Shown: positions 1 through 7,351 of the stretch, piece after piece | Position numbering within the stretch: the first letter of the stretch is position 1 | Layout of the letters: every line of letters starts with the position of its first letter | Virus record (IMG/VR): IMGVR_UViG_3300018428_002440 | Coordinates: 1 to 41,372 of that record | Length of the DNA: 41,372 nucleotides | Strand: one strand, 5' to 3' | DNA from: a virus | Translations under genes and position numbers: made by a program | Notes under the pieces: model-generated | What the model was told of the DNA's origin: nothing | The model's input: only the letters and a program-made list of their open reading frames with translations | Databases searched by the model: none

Positions 1-1080
1 CAAATAGTTTTGCCACGCATAAAGAGCGCCATACCCAAGTCCTCCCACAAACACAACTATAGCTGATCCTGCCAACCAATAAGGTGCGAATCTTCCTAAC
101 AAAACAAGAGCTATACCCAACACAAAGGTCGCGGTTAATTCAGCAAGAAATGCCCAATAGGGCCTCTGGATCTGGTCGCCGTCAATCACTGTTTGTAGTG
201 AGACTGCCGCGGGCATATAGTTGTACTGTGGTCCGGTTGGACTTGCGATCGTGCCTCCTATGCCTTCTGCTGTTGAGCCTATTATAACTGTCTTGCCTTC
301 TACTATACTGAGATCTTCACTTGCTATTGAAACAGTTTCGAATTGTTTATTCCAACGCAACCATATCTGTCCATTAGGATCGGTTTGTATGATTGGATAA
401 CCTGGCACACGAACTGCTTCTATGCCTCCTTGATTTGCTTTGATTTGATATGAAGGAGCACCTGTGGCTGTCCTTATAACTTCGATAGAAATAGCAGGAT
501 AGGTGTCCTCACCTATACGCATTATTAGTGGTATTCTACGAACAACACCATCTATTTCTGTTGGAGTATTCAGTACGCCTACTCCGTCTGCATTATCGCC
601 TAGCAATGGAATTGGACCAAGCATGCCAGGCCATTCAAACAAAAATGGTAAAGGGTCCCCTATTTTGGCTACACCTCTTGGTACAGCATTTTTGTTAACA
701 TTTGATATAGTACCGGTTTGCGAAATTACTACACCATTACCTGCAAGTGCTTGAGCAAGTTCCATGTCCCCACCTAATCTATCAGGTTCAGACATAAGAA
801 CAGGAAGTACAATAATACCTGCACCTGCCTCTCGGAGTCTCCAGATTACATCTGCTAAGACATCTCGCTTCCAGGGCCATTGACCATAAGTTTCAATAGC
901 TTGTTCGTCGATGGTGACGACCGCAATATCCTGGGATAGCTGGGGCTCATCTGTTTGTTGAAGCAAGTCAAATTGCTTGAGCCGAGCAGTTTCAACTATC
1001 GTACCATCTCCGTAGTGAAACAATGTCATCATAATGACTGTCACAAAGGCTAAAGCCCAATGTGTAATTAACTTGCTCAT
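1..1080 (-). CDS. CHASE2-domain membrane sensor protein (C-terminus beyond window)
   Basis: Open on the minus strand from an ATG at 1080 to the window edge (at least 360 codons), so the C-terminus is missing. One N-terminal membrane segment (residues about 5-22) is followed by a CHASE2-type extracytoplasmic sensor. Visible hallmarks are VVTIDEQAIETYGQWPWKR, an RLREAGAGIIVLPVL strand, GVVRRIPLIMRIGEDTYPA, and GKTVIIGSTAEGIG before a run of at least two membrane helices near the edge. In bacteria CHASE2 usually sits before membrane helices and a cytoplasmic cyclase, kinase or phosphodiesterase; which output this one has lies outside the window. It is last in the curli-like operon, after a FecR-domain gene; CHASE2 and FecR genes are often neighbours in bacteria. 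The ATG is 3 nt after a late-type motif and has no Shine-Dalgarno. Domain call is confident; signalling role is inference. Confidence 0.85.
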   Translation of the reverse strand, partial: MSKLITHWALAFVTVIMMTLFHYGDGTIVETARLKQFDLLQQTDEPQLSQDIAVVTIDEQAIETYGQWPWKRDVLADVIWRLREAGAGIIVLPVLMSEPDRLGGDMELAQALAGNGVVISQTGTISNVNKNAVPRGVAKIGDPLPFLFEWPGMLGPIPLLGDNADGVGVLNTPTEIDGVVRRIPLIMRIGEDTYPAISIEVIRTATGAPSYQIKANQGGIEAVRVPGYPIIQTDPNGQIWLRWNKQFETVSIASEDLSIVEGKTVIIGSTAEGIGGTIASPTGPQYNYMPAAVSLQTVIDGDQIQRPYWAFLAELTATFVLGIALVLLGRFAPYWLAGSAIVVFVGGLGYGALYAWQNYL

Positions 1081-1083
1081 ACT

Positions 1084-1092
1084 GTATTTATT
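1084..1092 (-). promoter_or_regulatory. Late-type promoter motif touching the CHASE2 start
   Basis: Minus strand reads AATAAATAC, then AGT and the ATG of the CHASE2 gene. If this acts like the T4 late promoter TATAAATA, with transcription starting about 6 nt downstream, the mRNA would be leaderless. It lies in the 7-nt gap and the end of the upstream one-TM gene. Confidence 0.4.
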
Positions 1093-1246
1093 TAATTACG
1101 CACTCTGTATAGTTGCAAGGATTGAGCATTTTATCCCAACTTGGTCCTACACTTTCCCAATAGTCTTTGCTAGTTCCGCTATATGACACTATGGTGTATA
1201 ACAAAAACCCTAGTCCTATGACTAGTATTATACTAGTTTTCCACAT
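1088..1246 (-). CDS. Small single-membrane-span protein (52 aa)
   Basis: No family recognised. From the ATG at 1246 the product is MWKTSIILVIGLGFLLYTIV followed by about 30 polar residues with two Cys near the C-terminus (LNPCNYTECVIK), so it looks like a one-span inner-membrane protein with a short periplasmic tail, or an uncleaved signal anchor. It overlaps the end of the upstream secreted-protein gene by 14 nt. An alternative ATG at 1273 has AGG 5-7 nt upstream and would add 9 residues; the start is uncertain. Its place between a secreted Cys protein and the CHASE2 sensor in the curli-like operon suggests an envelope role, but this is only context. Confidence 0.55.
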   Translation of the reverse strand: MWKTSIILVIGLGFLLYTIVSYSGTSKDYWESVGPSWDKMLNPCNYTECVIK

Positions 1247-1637
1247 CGCGATTGTCCCATGGTCCGTTTTCATAACAGCCTGCTGGTAAAGTATCTTTAT
1301 AACTAACTCCTGCTTCAAAGCCCATTGCAGTTTGCTTGATGTATGCACTTTCAAACGGCATTTCTCTAGGCTTGCCCCAACATTTGTTTTGGCTTTGTCC
1401 AGGTACACGATAGCGAGGATTGTGTTTTAAGAAGTCACGCATTTCTGCGAGTTCTGCTTGCTGTACACCAACACGATAGTTTGAATGGCAAGCCGCGGCT
1501 TTGCTCCAATCAAATGTATCAAACTGATCTGGTGTGTAATTGAATTTTGCCAAGCAAGCCTTCATTGCTTCGTTGCTTGGGTTTGCCCATGCTGTGCTTG
1601 CCACAGTCAGAGCTATGATAGTTAAAATATATTTCAT
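1233..1637 (-). CDS. Small secreted cysteine-containing protein (134 aa)
   Basis: The ATG at 1637 is chosen because GGAGGGC lies 7 nt upstream and the product starts with a clean Sec signal, MKYILTIIALTVASTAWA-NPS; a longer frame reaches into the preceding gene but has no such signal. The mature part of about 116 residues has four Cys (in KACLAK, AACHSN, NKCWGK, AGCYEN), suggesting two disulfides in the periplasm, and is rich in aromatic residues. I do not recognise the family. It follows the second curlin-repeat gene by 31 nt in the same operon, so it may be an accessory factor of the curli-like system, in the place where chaperones such as CsgE or CsgC might be expected, though it resembles neither as far as I can see. 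Confidence 0.75.
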   Translation of the reverse strand: MKYILTIIALTVASTAWANPSNEAMKACLAKFNYTPDQFDTFDWSKAAACHSNYRVGVQQAELAEMRDFLKHNPRYRVPGQSQNKCWGKPREMPFESAYIKQTAMGFEAGVSYKDTLPAGCYENGPWDNRDVEN

Positions 1638-1668
1638 TTTTTTGCCCTCCAAAAATATATTTGTGCGA

Positions 1669-2655
1669 TTATTCTTGAGTGACGGAAACCGCACATCCGC
1701 TAACTGTTTGACAGTTCTGTGATAAACTGTACGATAGAGCACTTGTAGTGCTATTTGTGCCTTGTTGTAAATCTAAATCTGTTCCATACGAGCCACTTAA
1801 TGTGACTGTTGCTGTATGCCCATATGCCCTGCGTTGATGTATACTGACGTTATTATCGTCACTGCCTATGTTGAGTGTTAAAGTCTTATCGCCATTGTGT
1901 TCTTGTATAACATGAACATTGTTGTCATCTGAATAAATGTTGACATCCATATTATGATCGCTGATGCTGTTATTACTACGCTGTGATAATCTTATAGCAT
2001 TGTCATCACCACCTACGTACAAATCCATATTATGCCCTCCATGTTCTTGATAATCGTAGTCCCAAGTACCTCCTGATGTTATTTTGTAGCCTTGTCCTAG
2101 TTCCATATTGTTCCTATAACCAATGACGTTTAATTCCATTTTATCAGCATTGCAAGTTATCTCTGAACATTTTTGTTTTGCTGTAATAGTATTGTCGTCA
2201 TAGTCTATTTCTAAATCCATTGTGCTACCATCTGTTTCTTGAACTGCTGTAAAGTTGTTGTCATCACCGTGATTGTCTAAACGCATTACGTTGTCATCAC
2301 CTATTTGTGTTGCTGTCATTGTACCTGATGTTTGTGTGTCTGTTCCATAAGTGTATTTGTATAGTCCTAAGAAGTTTTTGTCACCTGTTTGTGTCACAGT
2401 AAGTGTTTGATTTTTACCTACGAAGGTAGCCTTGTTAGGTGTGCTGTTGACTGTATCTTCTTTTTTACTCACACGGTTATCATCACCATCCTGTGTGATA
2501 GAGATAGTTAAATCATCTCCTACTTGGTTAATGTAGAGATCATTCGAATAAGCTATCGTTGGAACAACCATTATCGCACTGCTTAATATTAATGCTGTTG
2601 TTAGTCGAAACACCCAACTTGTATCCGTATATTTCAAAATCACTTTGTTTAACAT
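1669..2655 (-). CDS. Curlin-repeat (CsgA/CsgB-like) secreted protein 2
   Basis: 328 aa. N-terminal signal segment (hydrophobic LTTALILSSAIMVVPTIA, cleavage near AYS-ND), then NDLYINQVGDDLTISITQ, which closely matches the mature N-terminus of the other curlin-like protein (3704-4414). The rest is a series of degenerate strand-turn-strand repeats with Q or N and a D-D-N turn every about 20-25 residues (QDGDDNRV, IGDDNVM, GDDNNF, YDDNTI, GGDDNAI, YSDDNNV, GSDDNNV), as in curlin repeats. Two Cys lie near the C-terminus. It is probably exported through the CsgG pore as an amyloid-type fibre or nucleator subunit. The start at 2655 overlaps the FecR gene by 116 nt with a weak ribosome site; GTG at 2613 would also leave a good signal peptide. 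Confidence 0.75.
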   Translation of the reverse strand: MLNKVILKYTDTSWVFRLTTALILSSAIMVVPTIAYSNDLYINQVGDDLTISITQDGDDNRVSKKEDTVNSTPNKATFVGKNQTLTVTQTGDKNFLGLYKYTYGTDTQTSGTMTATQIGDDNVMRLDNHGDDNNFTAVQETDGSTMDLEIDYDDNTITAKQKCSEITCNADKMELNVIGYRNNMELGQGYKITSGGTWDYDYQEHGGHNMDLYVGGDDNAIRLSQRSNNSISDHNMDVNIYSDDNNVHVIQEHNGDKTLTLNIGSDDNNVSIHQRRAYGHTATVTLSGSYGTDLDLQQGTNSTTSALSYSLSQNCQTVSGCAVSVTQE

Positions 2656-3703
2656 TTATATCGTATCCATAGTTTTGATCTAATTTCATTCTTATGTAGT
2701 TTTCACCTTGTCTGTCTTCTCTTTCCCATATCCACTTGTCGCCGTCTTTAGTAAGACGTATTCCTGTTTTACTGTCAAATCCGTATGTGGTTGTATCCTG
2801 TCTCATCAATATAGCATTTTGCCTTAATAGTTCATCTTCAAATAATGCCCTCAGTGCCTCATTCAACTGGTCGAGTAAATCATATAACATATCTCCTAGT
2901 CGCCAATCACTTTCATCTAATGCAGTCACCCACAAACTCTCAGTATCAAGCCAACTTGACGAATCAAGTAAGTCTACGTCTAACCAATCTAATCCTAAAA
3001 AGTCTGCACGTTTAGCATGTCTATAGTATACTTCTTGAGCTTCATCATAAGGTGAACGCTTGCGAAGTATAATCAAACTGTTGAGCATAGTCTCATCAGC
3101 TTCAATAAGTAAAGGGGGAGATGGGGGTTGCATTCTTGTGGAGGTCATGGTAGATTGGAAGGCTTGATTCATGACTACAGTTCCAACATCGGTGCTAACT
3201 TCTATCTCTCCAACATAACACATACCATTTGTGTCACATGAAGGAAGTAGAGTTATCATGCTACCACCCATCTCATCTACTACCATTGAAAAATCGGTTC
3301 CCCTAACTCCGATTGTAGCAGATGGGGTTTTGATCTTAACATTCTGACGATATTTTTTTGCTATCTGGCCTGATGCATAGCGTACACCGCCAAGGCCTGC
3401 TTTGATCGAAAGGCTACCAACATCATTTGCTGGATCGTATACGAATTCATCAATAGTTAATCTTGCATGTTCTGTAAGATCAACTCTTGTGTCATCGAAG
3501 AAATCGATACGCATTGTTCCGTTGGCTGTGACCGCAGTGTCCTGCATTTGTACAGTCACTCCGTTGTCACCAGTAATCACATCATTTCCACGCTCAAGAA
3601 CTCCACTGCCTTTGATAGACCCAATAGAGCCTGCGTCCTCCAAAGCCGAGTGAACAGGCGTTGAGAATAAGAGAATGGTTGCGATTACTAATAAAAGTTT
3701 CAT
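2540..3703 (-). CDS. FecR-domain secreted protein
   Basis: 387 aa. Signal peptide MKLLLVIATILLFSTPVHS, then a FecR-type beta-rich domain at about residues 25-185: GSGVLERGNDVITGDNGVTV, DTRVDLTEHARLTIDEFVYD, LGGVRYASGQ and the conserved TPSATIGVRGTDFSM. In iron uptake FecR carries an outer-membrane signal to a sigma factor, but exported FecR-only proteins are widespread and often lie next to CHASE2 genes. Residues about 215-320 are acidic and helical; the C-terminus has short strand repeats (YDINVKQ, NSINIKQ) resembling curlin repeats. The ATG directly follows the stop of the upstream curlin-like gene (TAG-ATG), so translation is probably coupled. No sigma/anti-sigma partner is visible. A scaffold or sensor role for fibres is inference. 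Confidence 0.82.
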   Translation of the reverse strand: MKLLLVIATILLFSTPVHSALEDAGSIGSIKGSGVLERGNDVITGDNGVTVQMQDTAVTANGTMRIDFFDDTRVDLTEHARLTIDEFVYDPANDVGSLSIKAGLGGVRYASGQIAKKYRQNVKIKTPSATIGVRGTDFSMVVDEMGGSMITLLPSCDTNGMCYVGEIEVSTDVGTVVMNQAFQSTMTSTRMQPPSPPLLIEADETMLNSLIILRKRSPYDEAQEVYYRHAKRADFLGLDWLDVDLLDSSSWLDTESLWVTALDESDWRLGDMLYDLLDQLNEALRALFEDELLRQNAILMRQDTTTYGFDSKTGIRLTKDGDKWIWEREDRQGENYIRMKLDQNYGYDINVKQSDFEIYGYKLGVSTNNSINIKQCDNGCSNDSLFE

Positions 3704-4414
3704 CTAGTCGCTCTGTGTTATATCAACATCCTGGCTATCACCATTGAATGTGCCATTCACAGTATTGTCGTAGATTCCGCTTTGGTTGACATCGTAAGTA
3801 CTACCACCACCAGTAATATCTAGTGTGACTGTATGACCGTTAACATCGCCATCACCATCGATATCAATGTTTAGTGTATTACCTTCGTCACTATTTGCAC
3901 TCGTAGTTGCTAATGAAGCTGAGTTGTCCATAGTCACTGTTAGTGCTACACTTGTACCATCAATGTCTGAATTGATAACGCTGTTATCACCATCAACTGT
4001 AAAACTTACAGTAGCAGAATCTGCATCAGCTGTTTCACCTATATCAAAATCAAATGTGTTTGAATCACCTGTTGTTGTGATATTTAGAGTCACAGTGTCA
4101 CAGTTTCCTGTTGTTGTACTAGAACATTGTAAATCTACAGCGTTTGAATTACCTGTAAACTGCCAAGTACCAGTATAGTCTGTACCTTTAATGGTTGCAA
4201 CGATAGTATTTGTATTACCTGTTTGCGTAATAGCAAAAGTCATATCATCGCCATTCAACGTCATGTCAGTAGTATCTGTACCGACTTTGTTGTTTTGTCC
4301 GTCCTGTGTGATGTCTAAATCTAGGTTATCGCCCACTTGATCTATGTAAATCTCATTTGCGAATGCCGTAGACCCAAATAGCACCATCAGGAGAACTGTT
4401 AGGATTCTAAGCAT
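3704..4414 (-). CDS. Curlin-repeat (CsgA/CsgB-like) secreted protein 1
   Basis: 236 aa. Sec signal MLRILTVLLMVLFGSTAFA, then NEIYIDQVGDNLDLDITQ, a curlin-type repeat (I-x-Q-x-G-x-N-x5-Q pattern). Repeats continue through the protein (QDGQNNKV, TQTGNTNTI, GNSNAVDLQ, TGDSNTFDF, DGDNSVI, NQSGIYDNTV, GDSQDVDITQ). It is very rich in D, T, N, S and G and nearly lacks K and R, fitting an acidic secreted amyloid-like protein; one Cys pair lies near residues 97-104. It sits 8 nt downstream of csgG with a good ribosome site (GAGGG). Together with the second curlin-like protein it forms a major/minor subunit pair analogous to CsgA/CsgB. Sequence similarity to enteric CsgA is only at repeat level. Confidence 0.8.
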   Translation of the reverse strand: MLRILTVLLMVLFGSTAFANEIYIDQVGDNLDLDITQDGQNNKVGTDTTDMTLNGDDMTFAITQTGNTNTIVATIKGTDYTGTWQFTGNSNAVDLQCSSTTTGNCDTVTLNITTTGDSNTFDFDIGETADADSATVSFTVDGDNSVINSDIDGTSVALTVTMDNSASLATTSANSDEGNTLNIDIDGDGDVNGHTVTLDITGGGSTYDVNQSGIYDNTVNGTFNGDSQDVDITQSD

Positions 4415-4422
4415 TTATGCCC

Positions 4423-5226
4423 TCACTTTCTGAACTCCCAGAGTTCTTTTCTTTCTCCTTCATATATCAGTTCAACTACGCCTGCCTCAATGGCCGCCCT
4501 AACAGCATAGTTGACCGGCTCATTAACTGAGAAGCCTGTCTCCGACTCCACTAGTTTTGTACCCATATCCAAAAACTTGAATACGTCCGCTCCGGATCTA
4601 TGGCTTGCTATTGTTTTTTGAGTGGCTACACTCATCAATACTCGACCAGTGCTAACACTTACAAGCCTCATCACTACAGTGACAGTGTCAACTCTATACT
4701 CCGTCGAAGTACCAATTCCTAAATATCTAGCACCTACACCCCCAGTTGTTGTGTTTGCGTCATATCCAACTATTCCGCCCTCTAGGAGTAATCCTGCAAA
4801 CAACATTGGCTTAAGGGGTGTAGGTCCTGTCTTTAATTCTTTTTCATATACGTCTCTTGTATTACGTATCAATTGTCTTTCTTTAATTAAGTGATCCATT
4901 CCAACACGTTCTACAACTTCAAACCATCCTTCATTGCCTACATTTTGTAGTGCTTGTATAACCCAAACTTCAGCACCTTGGGTGACAGCAGAACTTAGGT
5001 TAGAAAATGAATCAGATGGTTTACGCTGTCCTGTCTTATCACTAAAACTGTAAACAGCAACAGTAATTTTTTTACCAGCAATGGGTGGCACTGCGGCCAA
5101 CATCTCTGGTATTGGTGATCTTTGTACAGTAGGCATTGGATCTGCTTCTGACAGGCCTTTTAGACTGCCTGGTGCCGCACATCCACCTAGCATACAAATT
5201 AACATTAAAGGTAATAAAATTTTCAT
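4423..5226 (-). CDS. csgG: CsgG-like outer-membrane curli secretion pore (lipoprotein)
   Basis: 267 aa, close to the usual CsgG length of about 277. Lipoprotein signal with lipobox LGGC (Cys about 16). Family hallmarks follow: KKITVAVYSFSDKTGQRKPS, then SSAVTQGAEVWVIQALQ, WFEVVERVGMDHLIKERQLI, PLKPMLFAGLLLEGGIVGYD, GGVGARYLGIGTSTEYRVDT, VTVVMRLVSVSTGRVLMSV, and a C-terminal helix region VNYAVRAAIEAGVVELI. CsgG forms a nonameric ring pore in the outer membrane that exports unfolded curli subunits. The gene starts directly after the csgF stop (TAA-ATG), giving the order csgF-csgG-curlin. CsgG/CsgF genes have been reported in some T4-like phages of marine streamlined bacteria, where a role in virion release was proposed; no host-type csgE or csgD is visible here. 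Confidence 0.92.
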   Translation of the reverse strand: MKILLPLMLICMLGGCAAPGSLKGLSEADPMPTVQRSPIPEMLAAVPPIAGKKITVAVYSFSDKTGQRKPSDSFSNLSSAVTQGAEVWVIQALQNVGNEGWFEVVERVGMDHLIKERQLIRNTRDVYEKELKTGPTPLKPMLFAGLLLEGGIVGYDANTTTGGVGARYLGIGTSTEYRVDTVTVVMRLVSVSTGRVLMSVATQKTIASHRSGADVFKFLDMGTKLVESETGFSVNEPVNYAVRAAIEAGVVELIYEGERKELWEFRK

Positions 5227-5694
5227 TTAAAAGTTAAACTCCCCTGATCCTGGTATGGTAATTCTTGTGACTGTTCCATCTGCTTCTACAACTTCTAGGC
5301 TGATTTCGCCTGTAGTTGTATCTTTGGTCCAAGTTATAGTTGAACCTTCAATTTCAGCTGTTCCAGTTGTAGCACAGCTAGTGGAACAATCAGCAAACAT
5401 AGCATCTACCATCTGCTTTGATAGTGTTGCGTATATTCTTGATTCTACGTTTTTAACAAATTTAGATAGAGTTGTATTTTCAAGCTCACGCTCAATACGC
5501 TCTGCTTCAGCTTTACGTTCATCGTCAAGCTCTTTTTTCCTGTTGAACTGTAATTGCTCAACAGTTAAAACATGTGTTGAATACCCATTGCCATTAAATG
5601 CTGGGGATTTAAACCCGAAGTTCATTTCGCCAGCTACTGAATAATGTACGTTAATCAGAACTATAGCGAAAATTATAGTTAAAATTCTAAACAT
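5227..5694 (-). CDS. csgF: CsgF-like curli assembly factor
   Basis: 155 aa. Sec signal to about residue 21, then mature GEMNFGFKSPAFNGNGYSTH, matching the CsgF N-terminus (x-F-x-F-x-N-P-x-F-x-G-N-P) that inserts into the CsgG pore as a second constriction. A charged helix follows (KKELDDERKAEAERIERELE), then a C-terminal beta region ending in GSGEFNF. In curli systems CsgF is surface-exposed, caps CsgG and couples subunit export to nucleation. It is the first gene of the operon: GGAGGGC lies 8 nt upstream of the ATG and a late-type motif about 20 nt upstream, so the module is probably expressed late in infection. Confidence 0.88.
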   Translation of the reverse strand: MFRILTIIFAIVLINVHYSVAGEMNFGFKSPAFNGNGYSTHVLTVEQLQFNRKKELDDERKAEAERIERELENTTLSKFVKNVESRIYATLSKQMVDAMFADCSTSCATTGTAEIEGSTITWTKDTTTGEISLEVVEADGTVTRITIPGSGEFNF

Positions 5695-5712
5695 TGTGGA
5701 TTGCCCTCCACT

Positions 5713-5721
5713 AATATTTAG
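5713..5721 (-). promoter_or_regulatory. Late-type promoter motif before the curli-like operon
   Basis: Minus strand CTAAATATT, 18 nt before the csgF ATG and just upstream of its GGAGGGC ribosome site. It matches the NNTAAATAN pattern seen before many virion genes here. It places the curli-like genes in the late class if the motif is real. Confidence 0.5.
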
Positions 5722-5727
5722 CTTTTT

Positions 5728-7323
5728 TTATTTAATTTCGAACGCAAACGCCGCAGGTTCGTGTGTAGCGGCAGTTTTCTTAAATGGATGGAAGCGTATT
5801 GTTCCGTCAAACACAGGCGGGTAAATTACATTAAATTGTGTAAACATGCCTTGGTCATCGCCTTGCATTTTAAATTTGGCTTTGACTTGTACCATGTTGG
5901 AACTTTCAAGTATAGTACGGAAGAATCTATCTAAACTTTCAACATCTGCATTCATTTTTGCGGCAGTTAATTTAGCAAGGCCTGCTGAGAAATGATAAAG
6001 CACTCTGTATCTAGTACTATTCATATCTCTTGGTTTATATGTTGCAGGATCCATACAAGCTGCATAAAATTTATCACCTACAATGTCTATTATAAGTTGT
6101 GCATTGTTTAAGTCAACTCCACCTTTTGCTAGTAATGCAATAAGTTTATCACTCTCACCTGTAGTAATAAGTTTTACTTGTGCAGCAAGTTTATAGATTT
6201 GATTTTTTACTCCTGGCTGTTTAATGATGTCCATATACGCAAAATATTCTTTGTTCTTAGGATCTTTTAAAAAGTTTGGATGCATCTTTTGGATACGATC
6301 TCTGTTTTCTTCCAGTGTATTTGCTATACTTACAGCACTGGCTTTTGCACCGCCTCCTCCGTCTTTGCTAGATATACCAACTCTTATACCGTCTGCTGAC
6401 ACAAGATAACTGTCAATTAGTTCTTCTGCTTCGTCTGCTGGGAAATCTACATTTATCATGTTGTTCCATTTTAATCCTGGCTTCAGCATATCAAGCAATT
6501 CTTTTTCTGCTTCTTGATAATTTCCTATAACTAGTTGATTTGATTGTAAAGCATGAGGTGCAGCTATTTCGCCTGCTTGTACTTCATAGTTTCTGTCATA
6601 GTCTTTTGTGACAGGAACAGGTTGGCCTAATTTTTCACATAGGTCAGCAACAATACTTCTTTGATCTGCAGGAAATTGTTCTAGGTCACCGCCCTTACCG
6701 CTTCTAAGCATAGGAACAATATTTTGTAAAGGCATTTGTCCTACTGTAATTCCACATCTGTTAGGATATAATCTTACAACAGGATGAGTGGCTTTACTGC
6801 CTTCAGCCTTGACTTGCTCAATAGCAATACCTTTTGCATTTAGATGAGTGACAAATTCGCCCATCAACCATTTTAAATAATTATTAGATTTACTTGGCCA
6901 ATATTTCATAACAAACATAGGACCACTATCTGTTTCAATTTCAACAACTAAAGCCGCAAATTTAGCTTTTCTTGGTTGGGGTGAGCAATCTATTATGTTG
7001 GCAGGATTTAAGCCTGCTTGTTTTAAGTCTTCTTCAAATTGATCATCAGCACTTAGAGTTTTGTCATTACCAGGTGTTTCAGGGTCAGCATTGTCTGGTG
7101 TTGGCACAGGTGTTTTTATTAATTCATCTTGGTATTGTGGTTTACTAGCATCCTCAGGAAACATCCAGAACTTTGTAGGTTCAAATTTCTTACCATCAAT
7201 AAACTGTAATTTGTTTGCCTTACCCGCTTGGTTATCCTCTACAGCACCTATTATGCCGCGAGTACCTTCCATTAGTTTTTGTTCAAATATTTTTTCTGCT
7301 ATTTTGAATTCATAAAAACGCAT
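5728..7323 (-). CDS. Large virion-type protein with capsid-targeting-like N-terminus (531 aa)
   Basis: No enzyme family recognised. The N-terminus MRFYEFKIAE-KIF closely resembles the T4 internal-protein capsid-targeting sequence MKTYQEFIAE, including an I-x-E site of the type cut by the prohead protease. The same MRF(Y/F)EF start recurs at 36640 and 37440. A glycine-rich core, GIRVGISSKDGGGGAKAS (about residues 313-330), lies between alpha/beta regions; it could bind phosphate or nucleic acid, but I cannot assign it. The gene has its own late-type motif (7343-7351) and a ribosome site AGGAAATACAG-ATG. It is separated from the other virion genes, between the bilin and curli modules. I infer a head-internal protein delivered with DNA. 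Confidence 0.7.
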   Translation of the reverse strand: MRFYEFKIAEKIFEQKLMEGTRGIIGAVEDNQAGKANKLQFIDGKKFEPTKFWMFPEDASKPQYQDELIKTPVPTPDNADPETPGNDKTLSADDQFEEDLKQAGLNPANIIDCSPQPRKAKFAALVVEIETDSGPMFVMKYWPSKSNNYLKWLMGEFVTHLNAKGIAIEQVKAEGSKATHPVVRLYPNRCGITVGQMPLQNIVPMLRSGKGGDLEQFPADQRSIVADLCEKLGQPVPVTKDYDRNYEVQAGEIAAPHALQSNQLVIGNYQEAEKELLDMLKPGLKWNNMINVDFPADEAEELIDSYLVSADGIRVGISSKDGGGGAKASAVSIANTLEENRDRIQKMHPNFLKDPKNKEYFAYMDIIKQPGVKNQIYKLAAQVKLITTGESDKLIALLAKGGVDLNNAQLIIDIVGDKFYAACMDPATYKPRDMNSTRYRVLYHFSAGLAKLTAAKMNADVESLDRFFRTILESSNMVQVKAKFKMQGDDQGMFTQFNVIYPPVFDGTIRFHPFKKTAATHEPAAFAFEIK

Positions 7324-7342
7324 CTGTATTTCCTAATATAGT

Positions 7343-7351
7343 GTATTTATG
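7343..7351 (-). promoter_or_regulatory. Late-type promoter motif
   Basis: Minus strand CATAAATAC overlaps the stop of the bilin reductase gene, 19 nt before the ATG at 7323. It fits the TATAAATA-like late class and would separate the virion-type gene from the early hsp20-bilin operon. Confidence 0.55.

Noticed and set aside
84-754. Plus-strand frames at the left edge
   Set aside because: Opposite strand encodes a clear CHASE2 domain over the whole stretch.
1669-2655. DNA repeat or CRISPR-like array suggested by the recurring D-D-N coding pattern
   Set aside because: Repeats are at protein level with varied spacing and codons; no identical direct repeats with unique spacers.
3402-5644. Plus-strand frames of 83-129 codons antisense to the curli-like genes
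   Set aside because: Ser/Val-rich shadows produced by the Asp/Thr repeat codons; no start signals.
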